Below the pieces are notes generated by a model. The model saw only the letters and a list, made by a program, of their open reading frames with translations, did not search any database and was not told where the DNA came from. From Bacillota bacterium (GTDB lineage: Bacteria; Bacillota; SHA-98; Ch115), in assembly GCA_012842565.1 (NCBI GenBank), contig DUSO01000128.1, positions 1-32,130 of the forward strand: DNA of 32,130 nucleotides. The letters run 5' to 3'. Both the position numbers and the translations under genes were made by a program. Shown one piece after another: positions 1 through 9,100 of the stretch; positions within the stretch are counted from its first letter, which is position 1, and the number at the start of each line of letters is the position of its first letter.

Positions 1-1125
1 CATCCCCCTAATTCGCAGGCATTCAGGCAGAGGCTACCCCTGTCGGGGGCTTGGCTCCCGCTATGGGCAACGGAGCCGGTCATCAGGATAAGCCCTCCGA
101 GGATGCTGGGCTGGCTCGAGGGGATAGAGTCAATAACGGGTGCGGTCACGGATGGGGTGATTGTGGAATGTAGCGCCACCGAGAGGCTACTCTGCCACCT
201 GCCCCCTTCGCACATCCGGCGAAAGATCCATGATAGCATTATGCTTGCCGGAAAGGCCGGAGCGTCTATTGCCAGCATCGGGGGAGTGGACTATTTCATG
301 GAGCGCCGGGGGCAATCATTGATAGATATCCCCGGCACGCTACTTACAACCGGGCTCGGGCTTTCCCTCGCTACCAGGCTGAAGGCAATTGATATGGTCT
401 CCTTTCAATTCGGGATAGATCTTGCGGATGTCAAGGTCGCACTGGTTGGCGCAGGTCACCCGGCTGGCGCGATCTTGGCCAGGCTTCTCGCTCAGAAGGT
501 CCATTACCTCGCTATATCCGAGGATGTTGGCGCGCCCGATACTGCTCGCTCGAATCTGGGCGCCCTGGCCGCACGCATTCTTCACGAAAGCGGCCTGGCC
601 GCCACGATAACCAGCTGGTCCCAGGCGGTAAGCAATGCTGAAGTTGTCGTCCTGGCAGGCGACAGCCCCGGGCCGGCTCTAGTCACTCTGGCGCAAAGGC
701 TTGAATCCGGGTCTTTGCTGTTCGACTGCCGTAGACAATCCCTATCGCCTCAGAGCATGATTTACGGCAAAAATGGGGAAGGTAACGGAGAATTCGAACG
801 CATCCTCGTTGTGACGGAACCTCTCTTGTCAATCCCTGGGAAGTATGAAACACAGCCACCTGGTCTTTTAGGTGCAGGGCTTGTGCACCCCTGGATGGCC
901 GAGGCGATGATCCTGTCGCTCGAGGGCATGAGCCATACTGCCAGCCAGCCTGGCAGGTGGCTTTCCATCGCGTGGGTGGAAATGATAGGGAGACTTGCAG
1001 AGAAGCATGGCTTCTTCATTGGCGCCGTTGAGTGCAGCCGGGGGGTGATTCATGTCCGGGACCTTGAGAGGCTACCGCGCCTTTTGCGAGATCGAGATAC
1101 TGAGGGACGAGAGCCGGCGCATTGA
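1..1125 (+). CDS. Predicted amino-acid/shikimate dehydrogenase-like protein, 5' end outside window
   Basis: The frame is open from the first base of the window to the TGA at 1123-1125, so the gene starts upstream. The first internal ATG is at 103, but the residues before it (…EPVIRISPPRMLGWLEGI) read as continuous protein. A glycine-rich nucleotide-binding loop, VALVGAGHPAG, lies at about nt 437-470, so a Rossmann fold is likely. The stretch around SITGAVTDGVIVECSATERLL resembles the N-terminal part of the predicted amino acid dehydrogenase family (COG5322 type, related to shikimate dehydrogenase and glutamyl-tRNA reductase folds); this is recalled family similarity, not a search. The substrate is unknown. 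It precedes the greA promoter on the same strand and may be separated from greA by the terminator at 1251-1283. Confidence 0.6.
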   Translation, partial: HPPNSQAFRQRLPLSGAWLPLWATEPVIRISPPRMLGWLEGIESITGAVTDGVIVECSATERLLCHLPPSHIRRKIHDSIMLAGKAGASIASIGGVDYFMERRGQSLIDIPGTLLTTGLGLSLATRLKAIDMVSFQFGIDLADVKVALVGAGHPAGAILARLLAQKVHYLAISEDVGAPDTARSNLGALAARILHESGLAATITSWSQAVSNAEVVVLAGDSPGPALVTLAQRLESGSLLFDCRRQSLSPQSMIYGKNGEGNGEFERILVVTEPLLSIPGKYETQPPGLLGAGLVHPWMAEAMILSLEGMSHTASQPGRWLSIAWVEMIGRLAEKHGFFIGAVECSRGVIHVRDLERLPRLLRDRDTEGREPAH

Positions 1126-1162
1126 ACTCTGGAGAGTCGCCTGGGAAATGTTGGCCGAATGC

Positions 1163-1193
1163 TTGACAACCCATGTCCCCTCTGCCATAATAT
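1163..1193 (+). promoter_or_regulatory. Sigma-A-type promoter upstream of greA
   Basis: A perfect -35 box TTGACA (1163-1168) is followed after 17 bases by CATAAT (1186-1191); TAATAT (1188-1193) is the alternative at 19 bases. Transcription would start near 1198 and leave a leader of about 210 bases before greA. A second, weaker candidate (TTGGCA at 1291-1296 with an AT-rich -10 near 1313-1319) lies after the leader terminator. Confidence 0.75.
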
Positions 1194-1250
1194 TTGAGTG
1201 ATCGAAAGACAAAAGTTGGATGTCATGGGTTGGAGTCCGGCGCCACGGCC

Positions 1251-1283
1251 GTCAGGCAAGGTGGAGTGCCTGACTTCCTTTTT
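1251..1283 (+). terminator. Intrinsic terminator or attenuator in the greA leader
   Basis: An 8-bp perfect stem, GTCAGGCA (1251-1258) with TGCCTGAC (1267-1274), is followed by TTCCTTTTT (1275-1283). It lies downstream of the promoter at 1163-1193 and upstream of greA. It would therefore stop transcripts from that promoter as well as read-through from the gene on its left, unless it is bypassed. Confidence 0.7.
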
Positions 1284-1407
1284 ACACCCATTGGCAGGCA
1301 AGATATTTTTACATTTATCGGTAGGTATGGCGTCACCTGGTTACCAGTAACTCTCATGCGGTACATTTTGAGGCATGTCGGACAATGGGCAAAGGAGCGC
1401 GAGACTC

Positions 1408-1890
1408 ATGGGAGATAAAGAGGTCTTGCTTACGCTCGAGGGAGTCAAGCGTCTTGAGCAGGAGCTTGACCATCTCAAAACCGTAAGAAGGCGGGAGGTT
1501 GCAGACAGGATCAAACAGGCCAAGGAGTTTGGGGACATCTCCGAAAACTCCGAATATGAGGATGCAAAGAATGAACAGGCTTTTGTAGAGGGAAGGATCC
1601 TGCAACTCGAAAAGCTTCTCAGAAACGCCAAGGTAGTGGAAGATGCGGACGGCCAGTCGGATGCGGTCACCCTTGGGTCACGGGTAACAATCAAAGACCT
1701 GGATACCGACGAGACCAGGGAATACGTTATCGTTGGGTCCGCCGAAGCTGATCCCGCTAAGAGCAGGATTTCAAACGAGTCTCCTGTGGGTAAGGCCCTC
1801 ATGGGGCAAAGGCCGGGATCCATCGTCGAAGTCGAGGTCCCGATGGGCATCTTGCGTCTCGAGATACTCAATGTCGCCTACTCGAAGTAA
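1408..1890 (+). CDS. greA: Transcription elongation factor GreA
   Basis: This 160-residue protein has the normal GreA length. GreA enters the secondary channel of RNA polymerase and stimulates cleavage of backtracked RNA, freeing stalled complexes. The N-terminal coiled coil (about residues 1-75) carries the conserved tip GDISENSEYEDAKNEQ at residues 42-57, with D43 and E46 at the positions of the acidic catalytic pair. The C-terminal FKBP-like domain includes the SPVGKALMG motif. The ATG at 1408 is preferred over an in-frame ATG at 1375 because AAAGGAG lies at 1391-1397 and because family members begin with a similar short MxxKEVLLT segment. It is followed by lysS, a common pairing in Bacillota. 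The leader contains a promoter and a terminator. Confidence 0.96.
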   Translation: MGDKEVLLTLEGVKRLEQELDHLKTVRRREVADRIKQAKEFGDISENSEYEDAKNEQAFVEGRILQLEKLLRNAKVVEDADGQSDAVTLGSRVTIKDLDTDETREYVIVGSAEADPAKSRISNESPVGKALMGQRPGSIVEVEVPMGILRLEILNVAYSK

Positions 1891-1964
1891 CGGTCACGGC
1901 AGGTAGGGACGTGGCTTTTCCCTTGAGGCCCTTGTAGTAGCGTGCGGGGCAGTCCGCGAGGTCA

Positions 1965-2029
1965 TGGATATCCCGGCAGGTCCAGGGATATCACGCCACG
2001 TCTAGGGAAGGGATATCCCGCCAAGTCCA
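1965..2029. repeat. Three imperfect 20-bp repeats with a GGGATATCCC core upstream of lysS
   Basis: Three related 20-mers sit at 1965-1984, 1985-2004 and 2010-2029. Each carries GATATC followed by a C-rich half and a GTCCA/GTCTA end. The third contains the perfect palindrome GGGATATCCC. The first two abut and the third follows after 5 bases. They fill most of the gap between greA and lysS and end 10 bases before the lysS ribosome binding site. Confidence 0.75.
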
Positions 2030-2048
2030 TAAGCTGGTTGGAGGTTAA

Positions 2049-3608
<1,560 letters not shown>

Positions 3609-3739
3609 GGGGCGGCGGTCGCAGGGTCCGCGGGAGGACTCGCTCGGCGGATTCACCCGGGGGTTCGCGGTTCCGATTGGCGATCCTAATGACACTTACG
3701 ATCCCCGGGGGATTTGCGATAACACAGGGGACTGGTAAC

Positions 3740-3803
3740 AAGGGACCTGCGGTCCCTTGCGGCAAAGCGGCAAGGCGACACAACAGGGGAGTGCGGTCCC
3801 TTG
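3740..3803. repeat. Hairpin and 12-bp direct repeat upstream of tRNA-Ala
   Basis: AAGGGACC (3740-3747) and GGTCCCTT (3751-3758) form an 8-bp stem with a 3-base loop. The 12-mer TGCGGTCCCTTG occurs at 3748-3759 and again at 3792-3803, where its last bases are part of the -35 box of the tRNA promoter. There is no T tract after the hairpin, so it is not an obvious intrinsic terminator. The remaining sequence between lysS and the tRNA (3609-3739) shows a short ATCCCC/GGGGAT palindrome near 3701 and no gene. Confidence 0.6.
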
Positions 3804-3829
3804 ACGACCCGGTCTTCTCGTGTTAAGAT
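3801..3829 (+). promoter_or_regulatory. Promoter of tRNA-Ala
   Basis: TTGACG (3801-3806) and TAAGAT (3824-3829) are separated by exactly 17 bases, giving a start near 3836, about 60 bases before the tRNA. Confidence 0.65.
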
Positions 3830-3898
3830 AAGGCTGCACAAACACCGGGTGCAAGCGTGCGGCCGGTCAATGCCAAGGGTTGTTTTGTATGGTGTCGT

Positions 3899-3974
3899 GG
3901 GGACGTGGCTCAGTTGGGAGAGCGCCGCATTCGCATTGCGGAGGTCGTGGGTTCGAATCCCATCGTCTCCACCA
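3899..3974 (+). tRNA. tRNA-Ala, anticodon CGC
   Basis: The gene is 76 bases long including an encoded CCA. All arms pair: the 7-bp acceptor GGGGACG/CGTCTCC, D arm GCTC/GAGC, anticodon stem CCGCA/TGCGG with loop TTCGCAT, and T arm GTGGG/CCCAT with loop TTCGAAT. The anticodon CGC reads GCG (alanine), and the acceptor carries the G3-U70 wobble pair that marks tRNA-Ala. Its 3' end faces the phage region, so it is the likely attachment site. It is intact on this side of the prophage. Confidence 0.96.
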
Positions 3975-4056
3975 ATGTTTTCTAGGGGTTCAGGGATCGT
4001 AAAAGGCTGTGCGGAGGCCACCGGTGCCCAATCGGTGCCAAAGTGTACAGCTAAAG
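3930..4056. other. Probable chromosome-prophage junction (att site) at the 3' end of tRNA-Ala
   Basis: Host genes on the + strand end with tRNA-Ala at 3974, and the last gene of an uninterrupted phage late operon on the other strand ends at 4094. Tyrosine integrases often recombine in the 3' half of tRNA genes and restore them. The 7-mer CGGTGCC occurs twice at 4022-4039 and could be an integrase or Xis arm site. The exact core cannot be fixed because the other end of the prophage is outside the window. Confidence 0.45.
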
Positions 4057-4076
4057 GCCCGGCCGAAAGGCCGGGC
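4053..4076 (-). terminator. Terminator of the phage late/lysis operon
   Basis: GCCCGGCC (4057-4064) and GGCCGGGC (4069-4076) form a perfect 8-bp stem closed by a 4-base loop. On the - strand it is followed by a short CTTTA. It lies just after the last lysis gene. Confidence 0.6.
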
Positions 4077-4093
4077 ACCAGATGATGAGGAGA

Positions 4094-4570
4094 TCAGAAA
4101 TTCAACCCAAGACCTAGCAAAATACCAGAATTACTAAGATCCTTTGGGTGCAATACTGCGCCACCGATTATCTGAACTGACGATTTTGGCTGCGTCAAGC
4201 GTAAAATGATCTCGTGCTGTCTGTCGATTGTGTCTTTCATGTCCTGGATTAATGCCATCAATGTGTCAGAGAGTTTGATGATCTGATCTACCTGGGCTTT
4301 CCTTGCCTCAGCAATATCTCTCTGTTCCTCCCAATCCGAACGATAACCCTTGGCAAGGTCAATCGCCTGTTGAATGACAGCCTCAAGGTCCTCGATTCTT
4401 TTAAGGGCCTCAAAGTACATACTCTTATAATCCGGCTGTGCGGCCTGTATCATTTCCGCGGGCTGGATTGTGACGGTCTCATTAATGGCCCCGGGCTCCT
4501 CCGCCCTGGCGACAGCAGCCCCGGCCGTGATGATTAGGAGGCCCAGGGCAATAAATATCCAGCGTCTCAC
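4094..4570 (-). CDS. Secreted coiled-coil protein, candidate outer spanin-like lysis protein
   Basis: The 158-residue protein has a clear signal peptide (RRW start, hydrophobic core about residues 5-18, AxA cleavage site at VARA-EE near residue 23). A charged helical, probably coiled-coil segment spans about residues 50-130. The last 28 residues look beta-rich and end GILLGLGLNF, alternating small and hydrophobic residues with a terminal Phe, as in the last strand of outer-membrane proteins. There is no lipobox, so it is not a classical o-spanin lipoprotein. The GTG start overlaps the stop of the preceding Rz-like gene (GTGA), indicating coupled translation. Its position as last gene of the lysis cassette suggests a role in disrupting the outer envelope. 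The function is inferred. Confidence 0.5.
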   Translation of the reverse strand: MRRWIFIALGLLIITAGAAVARAEEPGAINETVTIQPAEMIQAAQPDYKSMYFEALKRIEDLEAVIQQAIDLAKGYRSDWEEQRDIAEARKAQVDQIIKLSDTLMALIQDMKDTIDRQHEIILRLTQPKSSVQIIGGAVLHPKDLSNSGILLGLGLNF

Positions 4571-4884
4571 TTATTTTTCCTCCCCTCAAGCTCCTGGAGT
4601 ATCTTATCGCGTTCCTTCACCCGCCGGTCGATTTCGGCCTGCCTTTCATCTAGGGTCTGCGATTCTTGCTTTATCCCTTCGAGCTGATCCTTGATAGCAT
4701 CAGCTTTCTCTACGTTCTTCCCAGCTTGGGTCTGCAGCCGCTCCGATTCAAGGCGCGCCCGCTGGAGTGCTATTCGATTTGCCGCCATTGACAACATCAT
4801 GGCCAGAAACAAGACCGCCACTAGGATCATCTTCCAGTTCTTCTTCACCCAGGCCATCAGGCCCGGACCCATAACCGTAAGCAC
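4567..4884 (-). CDS. Rz-like inner-membrane coiled-coil protein (candidate i-spanin)
   Basis: This 105-residue protein has one N-terminal transmembrane helix (about residues 17-34) and then a long charged coiled coil (about 37-101) ending in basic residues. That is the plan of Rz-type inner spanins, but also of other small phage membrane proteins. The GTG start is supported by AGGAGG 8 bases upstream. Its first 137 bases lie inside the 3' end of the upstream membrane-protein gene, in another frame, and its stop overlaps the start of the next gene. The overlapping, coupled arrangement resembles spanin gene pairs. Confidence 0.55.
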   Translation of the reverse strand: MLTVMGPGLMAWVKKNWKMILVAVLFLAMMLSMAANRIALQRARLESERLQTQAGKNVEKADAIKDQLEGIKQESQTLDERQAEIDRRVKERDKILQELEGRKNK

Positions 4885-5251
4885 TGTACATTCCTCCTCT
4901 CTCCATAGAGCTTAGAATCCATTTCCCGATCGTCTTTATGATGAATCTCCCAAACCGCTTCGCAGGCTTGATGCCGAGGTCATAGGCCACGATCGCCACG
5001 GCCCCAACGGGCAGCCCCTCCGTGTATGCCGCTACGATGAGCCGCCAGCCCGGGGTCACTCCCTTTGCGAGGAGCACCGGCACGGTCAGGAGCATCCCAC
5101 AGGCCATGGCCACCCAGCCCCACAGGAAGCTATGCAGCCTTACACCCCAGGCTGCAAGCCTCCGCTCCGCCCAGTCGCGGAACGGCACAGTGATAATGCC
5201 GACAAGGAGACCGAGGCTGAGAACGTAGACGGTATCGAGGTCGTATGACAC
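4748..5251 (-). CDS. Holin-like multi-span membrane protein
   Basis: The 167-residue product has three hydrophobic segments (about residues 8-23, 41-62 and 69-90), a basic stretch near 95-112, and an acidic, glycine-rich tail. The family is not recognised with certainty. Its size, membrane spans and place directly after the amidase suggest a holin or holin-associated protein. The GTG start follows GGGGGTGGA, which overlaps the end of the amidase gene. The last 45 codons share DNA with the Rz-like gene. Confidence 0.5.
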   Translation of the reverse strand: MSYDLDTVYVLSLGLLVGIITVPFRDWAERRLAAWGVRLHSFLWGWVAMACGMLLTVPVLLAKGVTPGWRLIVAAYTEGLPVGAVAIVAYDLGIKPAKRFGRFIIKTIGKWILSSMERGGMYSAYGYGSGPDGLGEEELEDDPSGGLVSGHDVVNGGKSNSTPAGAP

Positions 5252-5253
5252 CC

Positions 5254-5817
5254 TTATCCACCCCCAAGGAACATAACAACCCCATTTGCGATGCCCTGGG
5301 CAATCCGAGCCCTCACTCCAGGATCGTGTATGCTCTTCTCATCCTCCAGGTTAGTGCAGAACCCGCACTCGACCAGACATGCCGGCATCTTCGTGTAATG
5401 GGTAACATAATGCTTAGCTTCTTTCGCCCCACGATCTCGGAATTCTGGCGCCATTCGCATGATCCCATTATGGACAAGGTCACGGAGCCTTGCCCCTCTT
5501 ATAGCGCCCGGATACGAAAACGTCTCTATCCCGGAAGCCTCAGGATTGGATGCTGCATTAATGTGGATTGATATGAATGCGTCGGCTTGCATTCGGTTAG
5601 CGAAATCGCATCTGCCCTGAAGGGAGACAAACTGATTAGGTGATCGGCTGAGATATGCGGTATATCCTGCCCTCTCAAGGCATTGGCGCGTCCGCAGTGC
5701 AATGTCATATGCGATCTCGTCCTCACGAGTAACTAGCATATCTCCCTGCCACGGTTGGACGGGGTCTATCGCTCCCGGGTCTTTGCCCCCGTGTCCGGGG
5801 TCCAACACTATTCGCAT
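5254..5817 (-). CDS. N-acetylmuramoyl-L-alanine amidase (Amidase_3), phage endolysin
   Basis: The 187-residue enzyme cuts the amide bond between MurNAc and L-Ala in peptidoglycan. The Amidase_3 signature is complete: DPGHGG with zinc ligand H9, a Glu in REDEIAYDIA (E34, or E32), SIHINA with H84, and the catalytic Glu E149 in LVECGF. It consists of the catalytic domain only, with no SH3, LysM or PG-binding domain and no signal peptide, so export through a holin is expected. The ATG follows AGGTGATGAT, and the previous gene ends a few bases upstream. It sits in the lysis cassette between two small membrane proteins. Confidence 0.93.
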   Translation of the reverse strand: MRIVLDPGHGGKDPGAIDPVQPWQGDMLVTREDEIAYDIALRTRQCLERAGYTAYLSRSPNQFVSLQGRCDFANRMQADAFISIHINAASNPEASGIETFSYPGAIRGARLRDLVHNGIMRMAPEFRDRGAKEAKHYVTHYTKMPACLVECGFCTNLEDEKSIHDPGVRARIAQGIANGVVMFLGGG

Positions 5818-5821
5818 ATCA

Positions 5822-6028
5822 TCACCTCATCAAGGCGATCCTCTCCGAAAGGACCGCTATAGCTTTGGTCAACTCAGCTACACTCGTATTGATGTTTGAC
5901 AATACGGGCTCAAGCCGCATCAGGACATAGACCGCTACAAAAATCGGAAAACCGACTTCCTTGATGAATTGGGCTACCATCTGGACCCCCTGGGGTATTA
6001 CTACTTTGAGGTCTCTCTCATTGAGCAT
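5822..6028 (-). CDS. YvrJ/BhlA-like small membrane protein (possible holin)
   Basis: The 68-residue protein has one transmembrane helix within VGFPIFVAVYVLMRLE (about residues 25-40), followed by an amphipathic helix with regular hydrophobic spacing. The VGFPI…VYVL..R.E pattern is typical of YvrJ-type small phage proteins, which usually stand next to lysins. GAGGCGG lies just before the ATG. A holin role is inferred from context. Confidence 0.6.
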   Translation of the reverse strand: MLNERDLKVVIPQGVQMVAQFIKEVGFPIFVAVYVLMRLEPVLSNINTSVAELTKAIAVLSERIALMR

Positions 6029-6052
6029 GCTACCGCCTCCTCAACCAGGTAC

Positions 6053-6076
6053 ATGAAGAAGCCGCCAGAAGGCGGC
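6053..6076 (-). terminator. Weak intrinsic terminator after the tail-tip gene
   Basis: A GCCGCC/GGCGGC stem (6061-6066 with 6071-6076) has a 4-base loop and is followed on the - strand by TTCTTCAT. It separates the tail-tip gene from the lysis genes, so lysis genes may be expressed by partial read-through. Confidence 0.5.
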
Positions 6077-6103
6077 AAAACCTGCCATTGGTTAAGCCAT
6101 GGG

Positions 6104-9100
6104 TTAAGCCATGACATTCTCCGTCACGCTCTGGGTAAACAGGAAAAGGTTCCTACAGACGGCTTGCGCATTCCCTCCTGATATTCGAGCTTCGAACCGG
6201 ACCGTATAATTCGTATTGGGACTAACAGAGACTGTTGCCTCAACGCGCTGGAAACTCTCGCTATTCGTATATCTGGACGACACAACTGTCCCATTGAATG
6301 TGACCTGGAAATAGGCATAATATGATGCACTTGAGGTTCTAAATTCATACACGATTCTGGCCTTATTCACGTAGGGACCGGTATTGTATGTCGCCTCCAG
6401 CATAACGGTAAAAGTGGTATAAGGGCACCACTGCTCAGCCGCGCTAGCAGCCACTATCGCAGTTGGAGTCACCTCTCTGCCGATCCAGGAGGCTAGATTC
6501 AGCCGTTGAACGCTGAGCGTCCCTGCAGTTATGTTACTAGCATTCAGATTATTTACAGTGATCTTTGATGCATCAAGGGTCCCGAGCGTAATCTTTGATG
6601 CGTCTATGCTTGCTATCGCCGCGTGATCTATTGATGCCTGCCGAATTTTGGCCCCGTCCAGCTCCAGGTAGTCGTTCGGGGTCACATATGCGGTCGTAGC
6701 AGAATACTCAGCCGTATAGGGTGAGTAGTTCTCGGATCGGTCGTAAGCCCGAATCCGCACGTAGTAAGTAGTGCCCATACTACCCGTATAGTCAATTATC
6801 GTTCCAAGACCCTTGAAGACTAAAGTGCTCGCTGAAGGCGTGAAGCCCTGGGTAGTTGAAACGTGAACCTCGTAGCCCTTTAGGTCCGGTTCGGTGTTCG
6901 GGTTCCACTTGATCACGAGCTTCTGTATCGCCGCAAACACCTGGACCCCGGTCGGCACTGCCGGCGGCGTAGTATCCCGGTCCGAGGTCACTACGACTTC
7001 CTCCGAGAACGGCGAGGCGTTGCCTATCTTATCTACGGCCCGGAGCTTGTAATAATAAGCTATGTTTTCCTTGATCCCCTGGGTGTCCACATAGCTGTTT
7101 GTCCCAAAAGCCACGATAGCGATACACCTGTAATGTTGATTGTCCCCGTCCGACCGAAATATCTGGTATTCCTTCATATCCGGCTCGGTATTGGGATTCC
7201 AGGTCAGTGTGTTTTTGATGACCCAAATATCGCGGGTTGTGTATTCGCTGCTGGAGACCACGGCTAGGCCGGTCGGAGTCGCAGGGGCTGTGGTGTCCAT
7301 GTCGCCGGGGGGCACGCTCGACACCGTCGCCGATACCACCGCGCTCGCCGCGCTTATTTGGTTCCCCTTGACTGCGTAGACCCGGTAATAGTGCGTAGTT
7401 CCGACGGCAAGCTGGGAGTGCAGATAGCTTGTGCTCGTCGGCCTGTCCAGCACATTCCAGGTAACCCCATCCGTGGAGTGCTCGACAATGAAATAGTCGC
7501 CTTCTCCGCGCCAGGTAACCAGGATATAGGTATACCCTCCAGTGGCCCGCACATCCACAGGGGCTGCCGGCGGAATTCCACTTGAGCCCGGTTTAGGGAT
7601 CCGGCCCTTGACGATCTGCTCAATGATGTTGTCGAGGGTAGTGTTGAGCCCCAGGGTCACATCCTCACCCGAAGTGTCGTACTTCCGCTCCTCGTCCAGG
7701 ACCCTGGCCGTCGTCACAACGCCTCTGAGTGGGTCAACCACGGTCACCGTATCATACAGGCCGAAGTCCTCCATCTCCCATACTGGCACATGGGTAACTA
7801 CGAATTCCTCCTTCGGCCAAGCGTGCTCCTGAAGATACTTATTGCCGGCGGTGATGAGCTTATCCATTGTATCTGCGGTCGAGTCCTCGAAAACTCCCGG
7901 ATGCTCGCCGAATGCGGCTATGCTATTTTCATCCCTGAGCGTCGTTTGGAGTTGCGCGGGGCCCTCCCCAGCACCCAGGCATAGGACTACATTTTCGAGG
8001 GCATCAGCATTATCACTAAGCCTCTGGATATCCATGGTGCTAGTCCGGCGGAGGACTACATTCTTCACGGACCCAAGGGTCTGAGCAAAATGCAGCCGCT
8101 TAGCCCCGTCTACAGCGAACTCGTAGCCATATTCCTCGCACCAGGTCTGGATGATACGGAGTGCATTTTCCCGGTTGAATGTGTATCCCTGGAGCGTTAT
8201 ACCTGTAGAAGCAGGAATGCTTCCTTCACTTACTGGCCCCGGTACCCTGGCGATGACCTCTACACCATTTAACACCGGTGTAAATCCCGTGGGGATTCCG
8301 TTTGGGTCCTTGCTGGTCGTGTCATCGGTATATAAGTGCAGTCTGATCTGTATGAATCGGTCAGAGCCCGTAAGAGCCACCCCATCCTCGGCCGGGAATA
8401 CCGAGGCAAGTTCGGGGCTCCATGCGCTCCAGGTCACGCCGTCAGGCGAAGTCCGGAACTGCGCCCGAATTCTGACAGCTTCACCCACGTCTTCAGCCCA
8501 GCGAAGGAGGTCATATCGAGTAATGCTCCCAAAGTCGAATTGGACGGTAATGTAGCCATGTGGGTAGTAAGCCCCGTTAGCATCTTTCGCGAGGACGACC
8601 TTGCCCGGCCAGGTGGTGAGGTCTACATTCCACTTCTCGACTGCCGCATTCCAGTCGCTGACCGTGTTCTTTACCTGCATCCTGAAGCCGAGAAGTAAGT
8701 CCCGGACAGCATTGGCTAGATCCATGCCGTTCCATTTCTTCCACGCTCGCGGGACGATGATCCGGCGCAAGAGGGCCTCATTGGTAATGCACTCGATGCG
8801 GTAGGGATTCCCGGTGAAATCCCTGGCCGTGATATAACCAGCCGCCTTCTCCACTCCGTCCCGGTAGAGGATGCAGTGCCGAGCCGCCTGGAGGTCGCCA
8901 ACAGAGTCATCGTCAGCAAGGACCCCGAAGGAAAAGCCGGTGGCTTGATTCTGTCGCCGGCGGTATTCGATGCCAACAGGGTTATAGGCCGCGACGAGGG
9001 ATCCTGCCGAGTCATACAGCCATACCTGATACCCGCTCTTCAGGACGACGATATGGACCGTGAGCTCGATACCCACCGTGTGACTGCATACAAGACCGAT

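Noticed and set aside
1200-1407. Known riboswitch in the greA leader
   Set aside because: The hairpins do not match the conserved cores of riboswitch classes I can recognise; only the terminator-like hairpin is supported.
3801-4085. Open frames across the tRNA gene on both strands
   Set aside because: They read through a perfect tRNA-Ala and a terminator hairpin and have no recognisable protein features.
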